Shown here: piece by piece, positions 48,818 to 57,470 of the stretch
How positions within the stretch are numbered: position 1 is the stretch's first letter
Layout: each line of letters opens with the position of its first letter
NCBI RefSeq assembly: GCF_011927625.1
Contig: NZ_JAATIZ010000005.1
Coordinates: 62,001-126,000, forward strand
Reading direction: 5' to 3'
DNA from: Paenalcaligenes hominis
Lineage (GTDB): Bacteria > Pseudomonadota > Gammaproteobacteria > Burkholderiales > Burkholderiaceae_B
DNA: 64,000 bases
Program-made: the position numbers and the translations under genes
Notes under the pieces: generated by a model
What the model was told of the DNA's origin: nothing
The model's database searches: none
The model's input: the letters and a program-made list of their open reading frames with translations, nothing else

Positions 48818-50110
48818 TTACATATCGCGAGCCGCGTAGCCTGTGTAAAGCTGACGTGGACGACCGATCTTGTAGTTAGGATCAGAAATCATTTCATCCC
48901 ACTGCGCAATCCAACCTACTGTACGTGCCAAAGCAAAAATACCTGTGAATAGCTCGGTAGGAATACCAATCGCACGTTGAACAATACCTGAGTAGAAGTC
49001 GACGTTAGGATAGAGTTTACGCTGAACGAAGTAATCGTCTTCGAGTGCAATACGCTCTAGCTCCATCGCAAGCTTGAACAATGGGTCGTTTTCTAGACCC
49101 AAGGCCTCGAGTACCTCTTTACATGTTTCCTGCATGAGTTTGGCGCGTGGATCGTAGTTTTTATACACACGGTGACCAAAGCCCATAAGGCGAACGCCCG
49201 AGGATTTGTCTTTCACTTTTTCCATGAAGTCGCCTACGGTTTCTAGGCCACCATTAGCTTGAATTTGCTCGAGCATGTTCAAGCAAGCCTCGTTTGCACC
49301 GCCGTGAGCAGGGCCCCACAAACACGCAATACCAGCTGAAATAGCGGCATACGGGTTAGTGCCTGAAGAACCACACAAACGAACCGTAGAGGTGGATGCG
49401 TTTTGTTCATGATCGGCATGGAGAATAAAGATACGATCTAAGGCACGCTCGACCACTTCGTTTACCTTGTAGTCTTCGCAGGGTGTACCAAACATCATAC
49501 GTAAGAAATTACCGGTATAAGACAGGTCATTCTTGGGGTACATGAAAGGCTGATCAACACCGAACTTGTACGCCAAAGCCACTAAGGTTGGCATTTTAGC
49601 GATTAAGCGAATCGCAGAAATGCGGCGGTGCTCTGGGTTTGTGATATCAGTAGAGTCATGATAGAACGCAGACATCGCACCTACCATACCCGTCAGAATC
49701 GCCATGGGGTGGGCATCAGCACGGAAACCGCGCATAAAACTGTGCATCTGCTGCTTGACCATGGTGTGTTGCATGACCGTTTCATTAAACGCTTGTCTTT
49801 CTTCAGCGTTCGGTAGCTCACCATTCAGCAATAAGTAGCTCACCTCAAGGAAGTCGCAGTTTTTAGCAAGCTGCTCGATGGGGTAACCACGATACAACAA
49901 CTGACCCTTATCCCCATCAATATAGGTAATCGCTGACTCGGTTGATGCAGTCGCCATAAAGCCCGGATCGTAGGTGAACATACCTGTTTGACCATAGAGC
50001 TTGCGGATGTCAATGACATCGGGACCGACCGTTCCCTTGTAGACAGGAAGTTCTATTGCAGGGGTAGCGTCTGAAAACGACAACGTCGCTTTTTTATCTG
50101 ACAGTTCCAT
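48818..50110 (-). CDS. gltA: Citrate synthase (type II)
   Basis: Citrate synthase condenses oxaloacetate with acetyl-CoA. The start is the ATG at 50110 (430 residues, [14 protein letters not shown]), with AAGGAAA five bases upstream; a GTG at 50131 overlaps the sdhE stop and is less likely. The length and N-terminal domain match the hexameric, NADH-sensitive GltA class of gram-negatives. Active-site segments are [25 protein letters not shown] and [14 protein letters not shown]. It is the last gene of a sdhC-sdhD-sdhA-sdhB-sdhE-gltA run, all close together on the minus strand. Confidence 0.96.
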   Translation of the reverse strand: MELSDKKATLSFSDATPAIELPVYKGTVGPDVIDIRKLYGQTGMFTYDPGFMATASTESAITYIDGDKGQLLYRGYPIEQLAKNCDFLEVSYLLLNGELPNAEERQAFNETVMQHTMVKQQMHSFMRGFRADAHPMAILTGMVGAMSAFYHDSTDITNPEHRRISAIRLIAKMPTLVALAYKFGVDQPFMYPKNDLSYTGNFLRMMFGTPCEDYKVNEVVERALDRIFILHADHEQNASTSTVRLCGSSGTNPYAAISAGIACLWGPAHGGANEACLNMLEQIQANGGLETVGDFMEKVKDKSSGVRLMGFGHRVYKNYDPRAKLMQETCKEVLEALGLENDPLFKLAMELERIALEDDYFVQRKLYPNVDFYSGIVQRAIGIPTELFTGIFALARTVGWIAQWDEMISDPNYKIGRPRQLYTGYAARDM

Positions 50111-50127
50111 TTTGCTTTCCTTAAAAA

Positions 50128-50388
50128 TCACAGCGATCGCATGATTGCGACCAAACGATGAATATCTGGGCTGTCGTACTCGCCCTGAGGCTCAGAACGG
50201 GCTAACAACACATCCAAAAGATCATAATCGCCCATTAAAAACAAGCGATCCAAAGCGGTAACGTCAACATCAGTTAGTTCCGCCTCGTACTTATCCAAAA
50301 ACCGCGTGACGATTAAATCATTTTCAAGTAGTCCGCGGCGAGCACGCCAACGTAAGCGGGCTCGTTCTAACTGAGTTAACGTTCTCAT
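50128..50388 (-). CDS. sdhE: Succinate dehydrogenase flavinylation factor SdhE
   Basis: SdhE (SdhAF2 family) promotes covalent FAD attachment to SdhA. The 86-residue product shows the defining RGxxExD motif as [10 protein letters not shown], followed by a five-helix bundle pattern ([41 protein letters not shown] split across helices). It lies 9 bases after sdhB and 17 bases before the gltA ATG, a common sdhBE-gltA arrangement in betaproteobacteria. Confidence 0.94.
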   Translation of the reverse strand: MRTLTQLERARLRWRARRGLLENDLIVTRFLDKYEAELTDVDVTALDRLFLMGDYDLLDVLLARSEPQGEYDSPDIHRLVAIMRSL

Positions 50389-50397
50389 TTCCTACCC

Positions 50398-51111
50398 TTA
50401 TACAGTTCTACGTACCAACATTTCCTTGATTTTGCCAATCGCATGGGAAGGATTTAAACCTTTAGGACACACATCGGTACAGTTCATGATGGTGTGACAG
50501 CGGAATAAGCGGTAGGGATCTTCGAGATTATCCAAACGTTCACCTGTGGCTTGATCGCGAGAATCCGCAATAAAGCGATAGGCTTGAAGCAAACCTGCTG
50601 GACCAACGAACTTATCAGGGTTCCACCAAAACGATGGACATGATGTTGAACAACATGCACACAAAATACACTCGTATAAACCATCGAGCTCTTCACGTGC
50701 TTCGGGTGTTTGTAAACGCTCTTTTTCAGGAGGAGGCGTATCGTTAATGAGATACGGCTTCACTGAATGGTATTGATCGAAGAAATGCGTCATATCGACG
50801 ATCAGGTCACGCACCACGGGTAAACCAGGCAAAGGACGCAACACAATGGGCTGCTTAAGATCATTTAGGTTTGTGGTACAGGCCAAACCGTTTTTGCCAT
50901 TGATGTTCATAGCATCGGAGCCACAAACCCCTTCACGGCAAGAGCGGCGAATAGAGAGGCTATCATCTACATCGTTTTTGATGCGAACCAAAGCATCTAG
51001 CAACATTTTATCGGTTGGCTCAAGCTCGACCTCTAGCTTTTGCATGTAAGGACGCTCGTCCTTATCTGGGTCGTAGCGATAAATTTCAAATTTAAGTACG
51101 CGTTTGCTCAT
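50398..51111 (-). CDS. sdhB: Succinate dehydrogenase iron-sulfur subunit
   Basis: SdhB passes electrons from FAD to ubiquinone. The 237-residue product has the 2Fe-2S cysteines in [22 protein letters not shown], a 4Fe-4S set in [15 protein letters not shown] and the last Cys group in [17 protein letters not shown], so all three clusters are represented. It begins [24 protein letters not shown]. It lies 12 bases after sdhA. Confidence 0.97.
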   Translation of the reverse strand: MSKRVLKFEIYRYDPDKDERPYMQKLEVELEPTDKMLLDALVRIKNDVDDSLSIRRSCREGVCGSDAMNINGKNGLACTTNLNDLKQPIVLRPLPGLPVVRDLIVDMTHFFDQYHSVKPYLINDTPPPEKERLQTPEAREELDGLYECILCACCSTSCPSFWWNPDKFVGPAGLLQAYRFIADSRDQATGERLDNLEDPYRLFRCHTIMNCTDVCPKGLNPSHAIGKIKEMLVRRTV

Positions 51112-51123
51112 CGTAATACCTGC

Positions 51124-52905
51124 TTAGAAAGTGCGTGGCTGTGGAGCGATAGACTCAGCGGAGAGAGGTTTCATTTGGACAGGCTTGTAGCGCAAGGTGC
51201 TGCCCTCGGAGAACCAAACAGAGTGCTTCAACCACTCGTCATCGTTACGCTCTGGGTAATCGTTAAGCGCATGAGCGCCACGACTTTCAGTACGGTTGGC
51301 GGCTGATTTAGTGGTTGCACGTGCCACTTCAATCATGTTGGCCACCTCGAGCGCCTCGACACGTGCCGTGTTAAACACTTTGGATTTGTCTTGGAAATAG
51401 ATTTCCTCGACTTCAGGAGCCAAGCTTTCGATAAGCGTTTCGCCTTTTTTCAATAAGTCCATCGTGCGGAATACGCCACAGTGGGCTTGCATGGTTTGAC
51501 GAATTTTCTCGGCAACCTCTTGAGAGCGCTGGCCTGAGGTGCGTGACTCTAGGCGGTTAACGCGATCCATGGATTGCTCGATAGACCACTCAGGGATGTC
51601 ATCGTGGCTATGAACTTTTTCAGGGTGTGACTCGACAATGTGGTTACCGGCTGCACGCCCAAATACAATCAAGTCAAGCAACGAGTTCGTACCCAAACGG
51701 TTTGCACCGTGGACGTTTGTAGCAGCGCATTCGCCAATGGCGTACAAGTTATTCACTATCTGGTTGTTTCCTAGCGCATCCATGGTCATGACTTGACCAT
51801 AGTAGTTAGTAGGAATACCACCCATTTGATAATGAATAGTGGGTACAACAGGAATAGGATCTTTAATCGGGTCAACGTTAGCAAACTTCATTGCAATTTC
51901 GCGAATGGAGGGCAAACGTTTTAAGATGGTATCGGCACCAAGGTGATCGAGTTTTAGCACCACATAGTTACCGTCGGGGCCACAACCACGGCCCTCTTTG
52001 ATTTCTTGGTCCATAGAGCGAGACACAAAGTCGCGCGGCGCCAAGTCTTTAAGGTTCGGGGCATAACGCTCCATGAAGCGCTCGCCATCTTTATTTAATA
52101 AGATACCGCCTTCGCCACGCACCCCTTCAGTAATGAGTACGCCCGCACCTGCTACGCCTGTGGGGTGGAATTGCCAGAACTCCATGTCCTGCAGTGGAAT
52201 ACCTGCACGAGCAGCCATGCCCAAGCCATCACCGGTATTAATGAACGCATTTGTAGACGCTGCCCAAATGCGGCCTGCACCGCCCGTGGCCAACACCGTA
52301 CGTTTACCTTCGAGTATGTAGATTTGCCCTGTTTCCATTTCCAAGGCGGTGACACCTAATACATCACCGGCTTCGTTGCGTAACAAATCTAATGCCATCC
52401 ACTCGACAAAAAAGTTGGTGCGAGCGGCTACGTTACGTTGGTAGAGGGTGTGGAGCATGGCGTGACCTGTACGGTCGGCCACAGCACAGGCGCGTTGTAC
52501 GGGCTTTTCACCATTATTTGCCGTGTGTCCACCAAACGGACGCTGATAAATGGTACCGTCAGCGTTACGGTCAAAGGGCATACCAAAATGCTCGAGCTCG
52601 TACACCGCATTAGGTGCCTCGCGACACATAAACTCAATGGCGTCTTGATCGCCCAACCAGTCTGAACCTTTTACAGTATCGTACATGTGCCAGTACCAGT
52701 GGTCTTCGCTCATGTTGCCTAACGCAGCACTGACTCCACCTTGGGCAGCCACAGTATGAGAACGAGTTGGGAAGACTTTGGAGAGCACCGCTACAGACAA
52801 ACCTGCCTCGGCAAGTTGTAGGGAACAGCGCATTCCGGCACCGCCGGCTCCAACTACCACCACATCAAACTGGCGGCGTGGTAAAGAAGTTTTAATAGCA
52901 GCCAC
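51124..52905 (-). CDS. sdhA: Succinate dehydrogenase flavoprotein subunit
   Basis: SdhA oxidises succinate to fumarate. I place the start at the GTG at 52905 (593 residues, VAAIKTSLPRRQFDVVVVGAGGAGMR), two bases after the sdhD stop and with TGGAG eight bases upstream; the frame is open further up but runs into sdhD. FAD-binding is shown by VVVGAGGAGMRCSLQLAEAG, the covalent-FAD His by RSHTVAAQGG, and the active site by HPTGVAGAGVLITEGVRGEGG and HGANRLGTNSLLDL. SdhE in the same operon would flavinylate it. Confidence 0.96.
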   Translation of the reverse strand: MAAIKTSLPRRQFDVVVVGAGGAGMRCSLQLAEAGLSVAVLSKVFPTRSHTVAAQGGVSAALGNMSEDHWYWHMYDTVKGSDWLGDQDAIEFMCREAPNAVYELEHFGMPFDRNADGTIYQRPFGGHTANNGEKPVQRACAVADRTGHAMLHTLYQRNVAARTNFFVEWMALDLLRNEAGDVLGVTALEMETGQIYILEGKRTVLATGGAGRIWAASTNAFINTGDGLGMAARAGIPLQDMEFWQFHPTGVAGAGVLITEGVRGEGGILLNKDGERFMERYAPNLKDLAPRDFVSRSMDQEIKEGRGCGPDGNYVVLKLDHLGADTILKRLPSIREIAMKFANVDPIKDPIPVVPTIHYQMGGIPTNYYGQVMTMDALGNNQIVNNLYAIGECAATNVHGANRLGTNSLLDLIVFGRAAGNHIVESHPEKVHSHDDIPEWSIEQSMDRVNRLESRTSGQRSQEVAEKIRQTMQAHCGVFRTMDLLKKGETLIESLAPEVEEIYFQDKSKVFNTARVEALEVANMIEVARATTKSAANRTESRGAHALNDYPERNDDEWLKHSVWFSEGSTLRYKPVQMKPLSAESIAPQPRTF

Positions 52906-52907
52906 GG

Positions 52908-53291
52908 TTACAGGCTCCAGATAATTTGTGCAAAATAAATAATACAGCCGGCTAGCCACAAGAGCGTTAGAGTTTGCAAACCTAAACGCAAACCAGTCGG
53001 TTTTACGTAATCCATCCAGATATCACGCACACCAATCCAGGCGTGCCAAGCTAAAGAGATGAAAAATAAAGTGGTTAAGAGCTGACCAATGGGCAGCGCA
53101 CCGAAGGCTTTAAAAGCAAAAAGGTTACGCCAACCTTCGTAGTTCAGTTCGGGGGTTAGCAACACACCGACTAAAAAGACGAGGGTATAAATGATCATGA
53201 TCACAGCCGTAATACGCTGGACAATAAAATCAATTGTGCCGTAATGTGCGCCCACTACAAGACGTTTTGTACCAATGCGTTCTTGGGCCAT
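52908..53291 (-). CDS. sdhD: Succinate dehydrogenase membrane anchor subunit SdhD
   Basis: This is the small hydrophobic anchor subunit that, with SdhC, binds haem b and ubiquinone. The 127-residue product has three hydrophobic segments (about 25-46, 60-82, 100-123). HAWIGVRDIWMDY, with the putative haem-ligand His and the conserved Asp-Tyr, is the family signature. The ATG overlaps the sdhC stop by one base (TAATG). Confidence 0.93.
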   Translation of the reverse strand: MAQERIGTKRLVVGAHYGTIDFIVQRITAVIMIIYTLVFLVGVLLTPELNYEGWRNLFAFKAFGALPIGQLLTTLFFISLAWHAWIGVRDIWMDYVKPTGLRLGLQTLTLLWLAGCIIYFAQIIWSL

Positions 53292-53704
53292 TAGAATACT
53301 CCGAACAATTTAAGTGCAAACACAAAGGTTAAGGTGAGGCTTACGATAAGAACAGAAGCCGCGCTTTTATTCGCACTGTATTTGTCGTTACCTTTGCCTA
53401 GGTCTAGAGCTAAGTAGCGAATGCCCGCACAGAAATGATGCAAATAGCCCCAAATCAATGCCAATACAACAATTTTTACCGCTGGATTGCCGAACACCAC
53501 GCTAAGTGCTGCAAAGCCAGAAGCAGAGCTGAGGCTCATTGCTAATAACGGCAAAATAATTACAGGCAACGAAAGAAATAACAAAGCACCACTGATTCGA
53601 TGCAAGATCGATGTTTTAGCAGCCAGTGGTAAGCGGTATGACAATATCTGCGGCACACTGATATTGCGATACTGCGGACGCTGCTTTTGGGCGGTATCAG
53701 ACAT
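53291..53704 (-). CDS. sdhC: Succinate dehydrogenase cytochrome b556 subunit SdhC
   Basis: SdhC anchors the complex and binds haem b and quinone. I start it at the ATG at 53704 (137 residues, MSDTAQKQRPQYRNISVPQILSYRLPL), preceded by GAGG; the upstream extension lacks similarity to the family. Signatures are SILHRISGALLFLSLP (quinone-site Ser/Arg) and HHFCAGIRYLALDLGKG with the haem-ligand His. Three transmembrane helices are visible. It is the first gene of the sdhCDAB-sdhE-gltA operon. Confidence 0.94.
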   Translation of the reverse strand: MSDTAQKQRPQYRNISVPQILSYRLPLAAKTSILHRISGALLFLSLPVIILPLLAMSLSSASGFAALSVVFGNPAVKIVVLALIWGYLHHFCAGIRYLALDLGKGNDKYSANKSAASVLIVSLTLTFVFALKLFGVF

Positions 53705-53808
53705 TAAGGCCTCGAAGTAAAAAATAATTTCTAATAAATACCAATCTGACAGATCTGCCTTATTTTCCCTCATTTAGGGAAATCACGCAGATAAACTGTC
53801 CAATAATT

Positions 53809-54567
53809 TTAATTTAGACTATTTCTGTAATGAAAATGATCTGTGATGTAGAGCCCCTGACGCACTTCCATAGGGCGCTCTCCGTAAGTATAAGCAACCC
53901 GCTCTACTTGCAGTAGGGGTGTACCTTGGCTAACGTGAAGTCGACGTGCGGCTTCGGCATCCGCAGCTACCGCCCGAACGCTTTCATCGGCGCGCAACAT
54001 GCTTACCCCGTATTCGCCCTCAAACCAAGCGTAAAGTGGCTCTCTGTTTTGGTTAACGGCCTCGGAGCTGAGCCCTTTAAATACGTTTGCAGGTAACCAA
54101 ATGTTGTCCAAGATGGTAGGTTTATCGTCAAAGGACAAGACGCGCTGGATGTTAATAACAGTGTCCACCGTACGTAATGCCAAAAGACCAGCAATAGCAG
54201 CAGGTGCTTTTAAACGGGAAAAACCAATAATCTCACTACTGGTAGTGGGCTGATGGCCATCGTCTGGGGTCAGGCGTAAAAAACGATAGCGCACTTTGGC
54301 CTCGTTATGCGTTGAAACAAACGTGCCTTTGCCCTGACGGCGGATTAATAAGTTGTCAGCGGCCAACTCGTCGATGGCTTTGCGTACCGTGCCCTGACTG
54401 ACTTGAAAGCGCGCCGCCAAATCAAGTTCGCTGGGGATGGCCTCGCCTGGTTTCCACTCGCCTTGGTCTAAGCTTTTTAAAAGCAAGACTTTAATCTGTT
54501 GATAGAGTGGACTATACGCCGTGCTGCGCTCAGGGTTGGAAGGTGAGACTGAGTTTGATTCAGACAT
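53809..54567 (-). CDS. GntR-family regulator with UTRA domain (HutC subfamily)
   Basis: The 252-residue product has a winged helix-turn-helix (residues about 20-85; LDLAARFQVSQGTVRKAIDELAADNLLIRRQGKGTFV) and a UTRA effector domain (about 100-245) ending FHYRNSLN. It is divergent from mdh and adjacent to sdhCDAB. A 28-base palindrome with one mismatched pair lies between it and mdh, and its CTTATATAAG core recurs near acnB and between sucA and maeB. I infer that it controls TCA genes and perhaps itself; the direction of control and the ligand are unknown. Confidence 0.9.
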   Translation of the reverse strand: MSESNSVSPSNPERSTAYSPLYQQIKVLLLKSLDQGEWKPGEAIPSELDLAARFQVSQGTVRKAIDELAADNLLIRRQGKGTFVSTHNEAKVRYRFLRLTPDDGHQPTTSSEIIGFSRLKAPAAIAGLLALRTVDTVINIQRVLSFDDKPTILDNIWLPANVFKGLSSEAVNQNREPLYAWFEGEYGVSMLRADESVRAVAADAEAARRLHVSQGTPLLQVERVAYTYGERPMEVRQGLYITDHFHYRNSLN

Positions 54568-54669
54568 AATATATGTAATACCAAATCAATACGTTAGCGA
54601 CGTATTTAATTGGCTACGAAAAAAAGAAGTAAGCCATATTTTGGCATGCAAACGGTTTTCTGTCTAACA

Positions 54670-54697
54670 CTCTTGTGTCTTATATAAGATACAAGAG
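54670..54697. promoter_or_regulatory. Palindromic operator candidate between gntR and mdh
   Basis: This 28-base palindrome has a single mismatched pair and the core CTTATATAAG at 54679-54688, flanked by CTTGT/ACAAG arms. It is about 95 bases upstream of the mdh ATG and about 100 from the gntR start, ideal for control of both divergent genes. Confidence 0.7.
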
Positions 54698-54791
54698 AAA
54701 TAGCGGATAATGTGAGTTGGTCAAGCCAACAAAAAGCATTAAACTCTAGCAAAAGCTGTACCTTGTTTTCCAACAATTGGAGTCAACTCTC

Positions 54792-55781
54792 ATGAGCAAA
54801 CCCGCAATGCGCGTCGCCGTTACTGGCGCTGCTGGTCAAATTGGTTACGCCCTGTTATTTCGTATCGCTTCCGGCGAAATGCTAGGAAAAGATCAGCCTG
54901 TTATTTTGCAACTGCTTGAAATTCCTGATGAAAAAGCACAGCAAGCCCTAAAAGGCGTGATGATGGAATTAGACGATTGCGCTTTCCCGTTGCTACAAGG
55001 CATGACGGCGCACAGCGACCCACGCGACGCTTTTAAAGACGCAGATATCGCCCTACTCGTTGGTGCTCGCCCTCGTGGCCCAGGCATGGAGCGTAAAGAT
55101 TTATTAGCCGTTAACGCGAAAATCTTTACCGAACAGGGTAAAGCGTTAAATGATGTAGCCAGCCGTGATGTGAAAGTTTTAGTGGTAGGCAACCCCGCTA
55201 ATACCAACGCTTACATTGCCATGAAGTCCGCCCCCGATTTACCTGCTAAAAACTTTACAGCTATGCTGCGCCTAGACCACAACCGTGCGTTGTCTCAGCT
55301 AGCGGACAAAGCCGATGTAGCAGTGGCTGACATTGAAAACCTCGTCGTGTGGGGCAACCACTCCCCTACTATGTACCCCGATATCCGCTTTGCTACAGTT
55401 AACGGTGCCAGCCTAAAAGACAAAGTGAATGACGATGCGTGGAATAAAGACACATTTATTCCTACCGTAGGCAAACGTGGGGCCGCAATTATCGAAGCGC
55501 GTGGTCTGTCTTCCGCAGCGTCTGCAGCCAATGCCGCTATTGATCACATCCATGATTGGGTCTTAGGTTCAAATGGCAAATGGGTCACTATGGGTATTCC
55601 TTCTGATGGCTCATATGGTATTCCAGAGGGCATTATTTATGGTTTCCCTGTTACTACGGAAAATGGCGAGTACAAGCTAGTAGAAGGCTTAGAGATTGAT
55701 GAGTTTTCCCGCGAGCGCATGGATCACACATTAAACGAGCTTCTTGAAGAGCGCGAAGGTGTGAAAGATTTATTGCCCTAA
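54792..55781 (+). CDS. mdh: Malate dehydrogenase (NAD-dependent)
   Basis: Mdh oxidises malate to oxaloacetate. The ATG at 54792 (329 residues, [32 protein letters not shown]) has GGAG nine bases upstream; a TTG at 54777 is less likely. It is of the cytosolic-MDH-like type (similar in length to Bordetella/Burkholderia enzymes). The substrate-loop segment [15 protein letters not shown] has the catalytic arginines, VGNPANTNA is the cofactor-near motif and [12 protein letters not shown] contains the catalytic His. It is followed by a terminator at 55792. Confidence 0.96.
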   Translation: MSKPAMRVAVTGAAGQIGYALLFRIASGEMLGKDQPVILQLLEIPDEKAQQALKGVMMELDDCAFPLLQGMTAHSDPRDAFKDADIALLVGARPRGPGMERKDLLAVNAKIFTEQGKALNDVASRDVKVLVVGNPANTNAYIAMKSAPDLPAKNFTAMLRLDHNRALSQLADKADVAVADIENLVVWGNHSPTMYPDIRFATVNGASLKDKVNDDAWNKDTFIPTVGKRGAAIIEARGLSSAASAANAAIDHIHDWVLGSNGKWVTMGIPSDGSYGIPEGIIYGFPVTTENGEYKLVEGLEIDEFSRERMDHTLNELLEEREGVKDLLP

Positions 55782-55791
55782 CTCGAAAACG

Positions 55792-55815
55792 AAGCCCGAT
55801 TAAATCGGGCTTTTT
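55792..55815 (+). terminator. Intrinsic terminator of mdh
   Basis: AAGCCCGAT/ATCGGGCTT (55792-55800, 55804-55812) with loop TAA is followed by a short T-run. Confidence 0.88.
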
Positions 55816-55883
55816 GTTATGTTAGGTGCGGCTCTACCACTACATTTAAGCCCGCCTAATCCACTCTCATAAGGAGGAGACCA

Positions 55884-57032
55884 ATGACAAGCACTGAACA
55901 AAGTCCACGCCCTAAAAAATCTGTGGCCTTATCTGGTATTGTCGCTGGAAATACAGCACTTAGTGCAGTTGGCACTAGTGGCAACGCTTTATTTTACCGG
56001 GGCTACGATATTTTAGACTTGGCCCCTGTGTGCGACTTCGAGGAAATTGCCTATTTACTCATTTACGGCAAATTGCCCACCCCCAGTCAGCTCAGCCACT
56101 ACAAACAAAAATTAGCGAGTTTACGTGGTTTACCTAACGACCTGACACGCGTACTCGAATGCTTACCGGCCTCCAGTCACCCTATGGATGTATTGCGCAC
56201 TGCAGTTTCTGTTTTAGGCTGTGTGTTACCTGAAAAAGACACTCAACCCCTAGCAGGCGCTCGCGATATTGCCGATCAGCTTATTGCCTCGTTAGGTTCA
56301 GCCCTACTGTACTGGTATCACTATAGCCACCGCGGTGAGGTCATTGATGTGCAAACCGATGACAACAGTATTGCCGAACATTTTTTGCATTTGCTGCATC
56401 AGAAAAAACCCAGACACGAATGGGTCCAAGCAATGAATGTGTCAATGAACTTGTACGCGGAACACGAGTTTAATGCGTCCACCTTTACAAGTCGTGTCAT
56501 TACCGGCACAGGTTCAGACATGTACTCAGCGGTTAGTGGTGCGATTGGTGCCCTGCGCGGCCCCAAACACGGCGGCGCTAACGAAGTGGCCCTAGAAATA
56601 CAACAACGCTATGATTCTGCCGACGAGGCCGAGGCCGACATTCGTGAACGTGTACAAAACCGTGAAGTGATTATTGGTTTTGGTCATCCAGTCTATACCG
56701 TTTCAGACCCACGGAATGCCGTCATCAAAGAAACAGCCCGTCAGCTTTCTGATCAAGCCCAAAGTCCGGAACTCTTTGACATTGCCGAGCGTATTGAGCA
56801 GTTAATGTGGAACGAGAAAAAGATGTTCCCTAACCTCGACTGGTACGCGGCGGTTGCCTACCACCGTATGGGGGTGCCTACCTCAATGTTTACCCCCCTG
56901 TTTGTCATAGCACGCACCGCGGGTTGGGCCGCTCATGTTATAGAACAACGTCAAGATGGTAAGATCATCCGTCCTACGGCTAACTATGTTGGCCCAGAGC
57001 CGCGTGAATTTGTATCGATCAATGCACGTTGA
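55884..57032 (+). CDS. prpC: 2-methylcitrate synthase / citrate synthase, PrpC-like
   Basis: The 382-residue product is a short citrate synthase family member, clearly different from GltA here. It starts [30 protein letters not shown] with a strong AAGGAGG ribosome site. [39 protein letters not shown] and [14 protein letters not shown] are typical of PrpC-type enzymes. It sits between mdh and acnB; AcnB in other bacteria also hydrates 2-methylaconitate. No prpB or prpD lies nearby, so either a methylcitrate role or a second citrate synthase is possible. Confidence 0.82.
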   Translation: MTSTEQSPRPKKSVALSGIVAGNTALSAVGTSGNALFYRGYDILDLAPVCDFEEIAYLLIYGKLPTPSQLSHYKQKLASLRGLPNDLTRVLECLPASSHPMDVLRTAVSVLGCVLPEKDTQPLAGARDIADQLIASLGSALLYWYHYSHRGEVIDVQTDDNSIAEHFLHLLHQKKPRHEWVQAMNVSMNLYAEHEFNASTFTSRVITGTGSDMYSAVSGAIGALRGPKHGGANEVALEIQQRYDSADEAEADIRERVQNREVIIGFGHPVYTVSDPRNAVIKETARQLSDQAQSPELFDIAERIEQLMWNEKKMFPNLDWYAAVAYHRMGVPTSMFTPLFVIARTAGWAAHVIEQRQDGKIIRPTANYVGPEPREFVSINAR

Positions 57033-57041
57033 ATTTTATCT

Positions 57042-57066
57042 AAAGGCGACTTAGGTCGCTTTTTTT
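57042..57066 (+). terminator. Terminator after the prpC-like gene
   Basis: A GCGAC/GTCGC stem with loop TTAG is followed by a run of seven T ending at 57066. The stem is short, so termination may be partial. Confidence 0.65.
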
Positions 57067-57078
57067 AACGAGGTGCTT

Positions 57079-57357
57079 ATGTCTTTAGCCATTCACCACA
57101 ATACCGAAAAATCACGCTTCGAATACGATCATCAAGGGCTACTTAGCTTTGTGGACTATCACCTGCACGACGAGGTGATGACCATTGTGCATACCTACGT
57201 GCCTAAAGCGCTCAGTGGCCAAGGCATTGCGGCGGCTTTAACCGAGGCCGCCTTGCGTACTGCACGCAACAACCAATGGCGTGTACGTCCTATTTGTAGT
57301 TATACCGCAACGTATTTACAGCGCCACCCTGAATTTAATGACGTGATTGTCCACTAA
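57079..57357 (+). CDS. Small GCN5-related N-acetyltransferase-like protein (YjdJ/PF14542 type)
   Basis: The product (92 residues from ATG 57079, preceded by GAGG) is a minimal GNAT of the Acetyltransf_CG type. LSFVDYHLHDEVMTIVHTYVPKALSGQGIAAALTEAALRTARNNQWRV-type sequence shows the beta-strand pair and the acetyl-CoA loop LSGQGIAAALTEA. The Cys in PICSYTATYLQRHPEF is the family's conserved end. Substrates are not known for the family. It lies between the prpC-like gene and acnB; its stop lies seven bases before the palindrome in front of acnB. Confidence 0.85.
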   Translation: MSLAIHHNTEKSRFEYDHQGLLSFVDYHLHDEVMTIVHTYVPKALSGQGIAAALTEAALRTARNNQWRVRPICSYTATYLQRHPEFNDVIVH

Positions 57358-57364
57358 GTCTTAT

Positions 57365-57378
57365 GTCTTATATAAGAC
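57365..57378. promoter_or_regulatory. Palindromic operator candidate upstream of acnB
   Basis: GTCTTATATAAGAC is a perfect 14-base palindrome (core CTTATATAAG at 57367-57376), directly preceded by another GTCTTAT half-site at 57358-57364. It lies about 93 bases before the acnB ATG and shares its core with the gntR/mdh site. Confidence 0.65.
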
Positions 57379-57470
57379 CATTGCTTAGCCCATCACTTAC
57401 TCATACAATACCTTTAGACCACAGCTACTCGTAGCTTAGATTCAACTTACTAACCTCAATAGGCCGCAAC

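Noticed and set aside
52906-52959. N-terminal extension of sdhA
   Set aside because: It overlaps the sdhD coding region; the family begins at the GTG at 52905, which has its own ribosome site.
53705-53773. N-terminal extension of sdhC
   Set aside because: It is not similar to SdhC; the ATG at 53704 gives the expected MSDTAQKQRPQYRN start.
53764-53782. Hairpin TTTCCCT-CATTT-AGGGAAA as terminator for gntR
   Set aside because: No T-run follows on either strand; it may be part of the sdhC leader but I cannot support a function.
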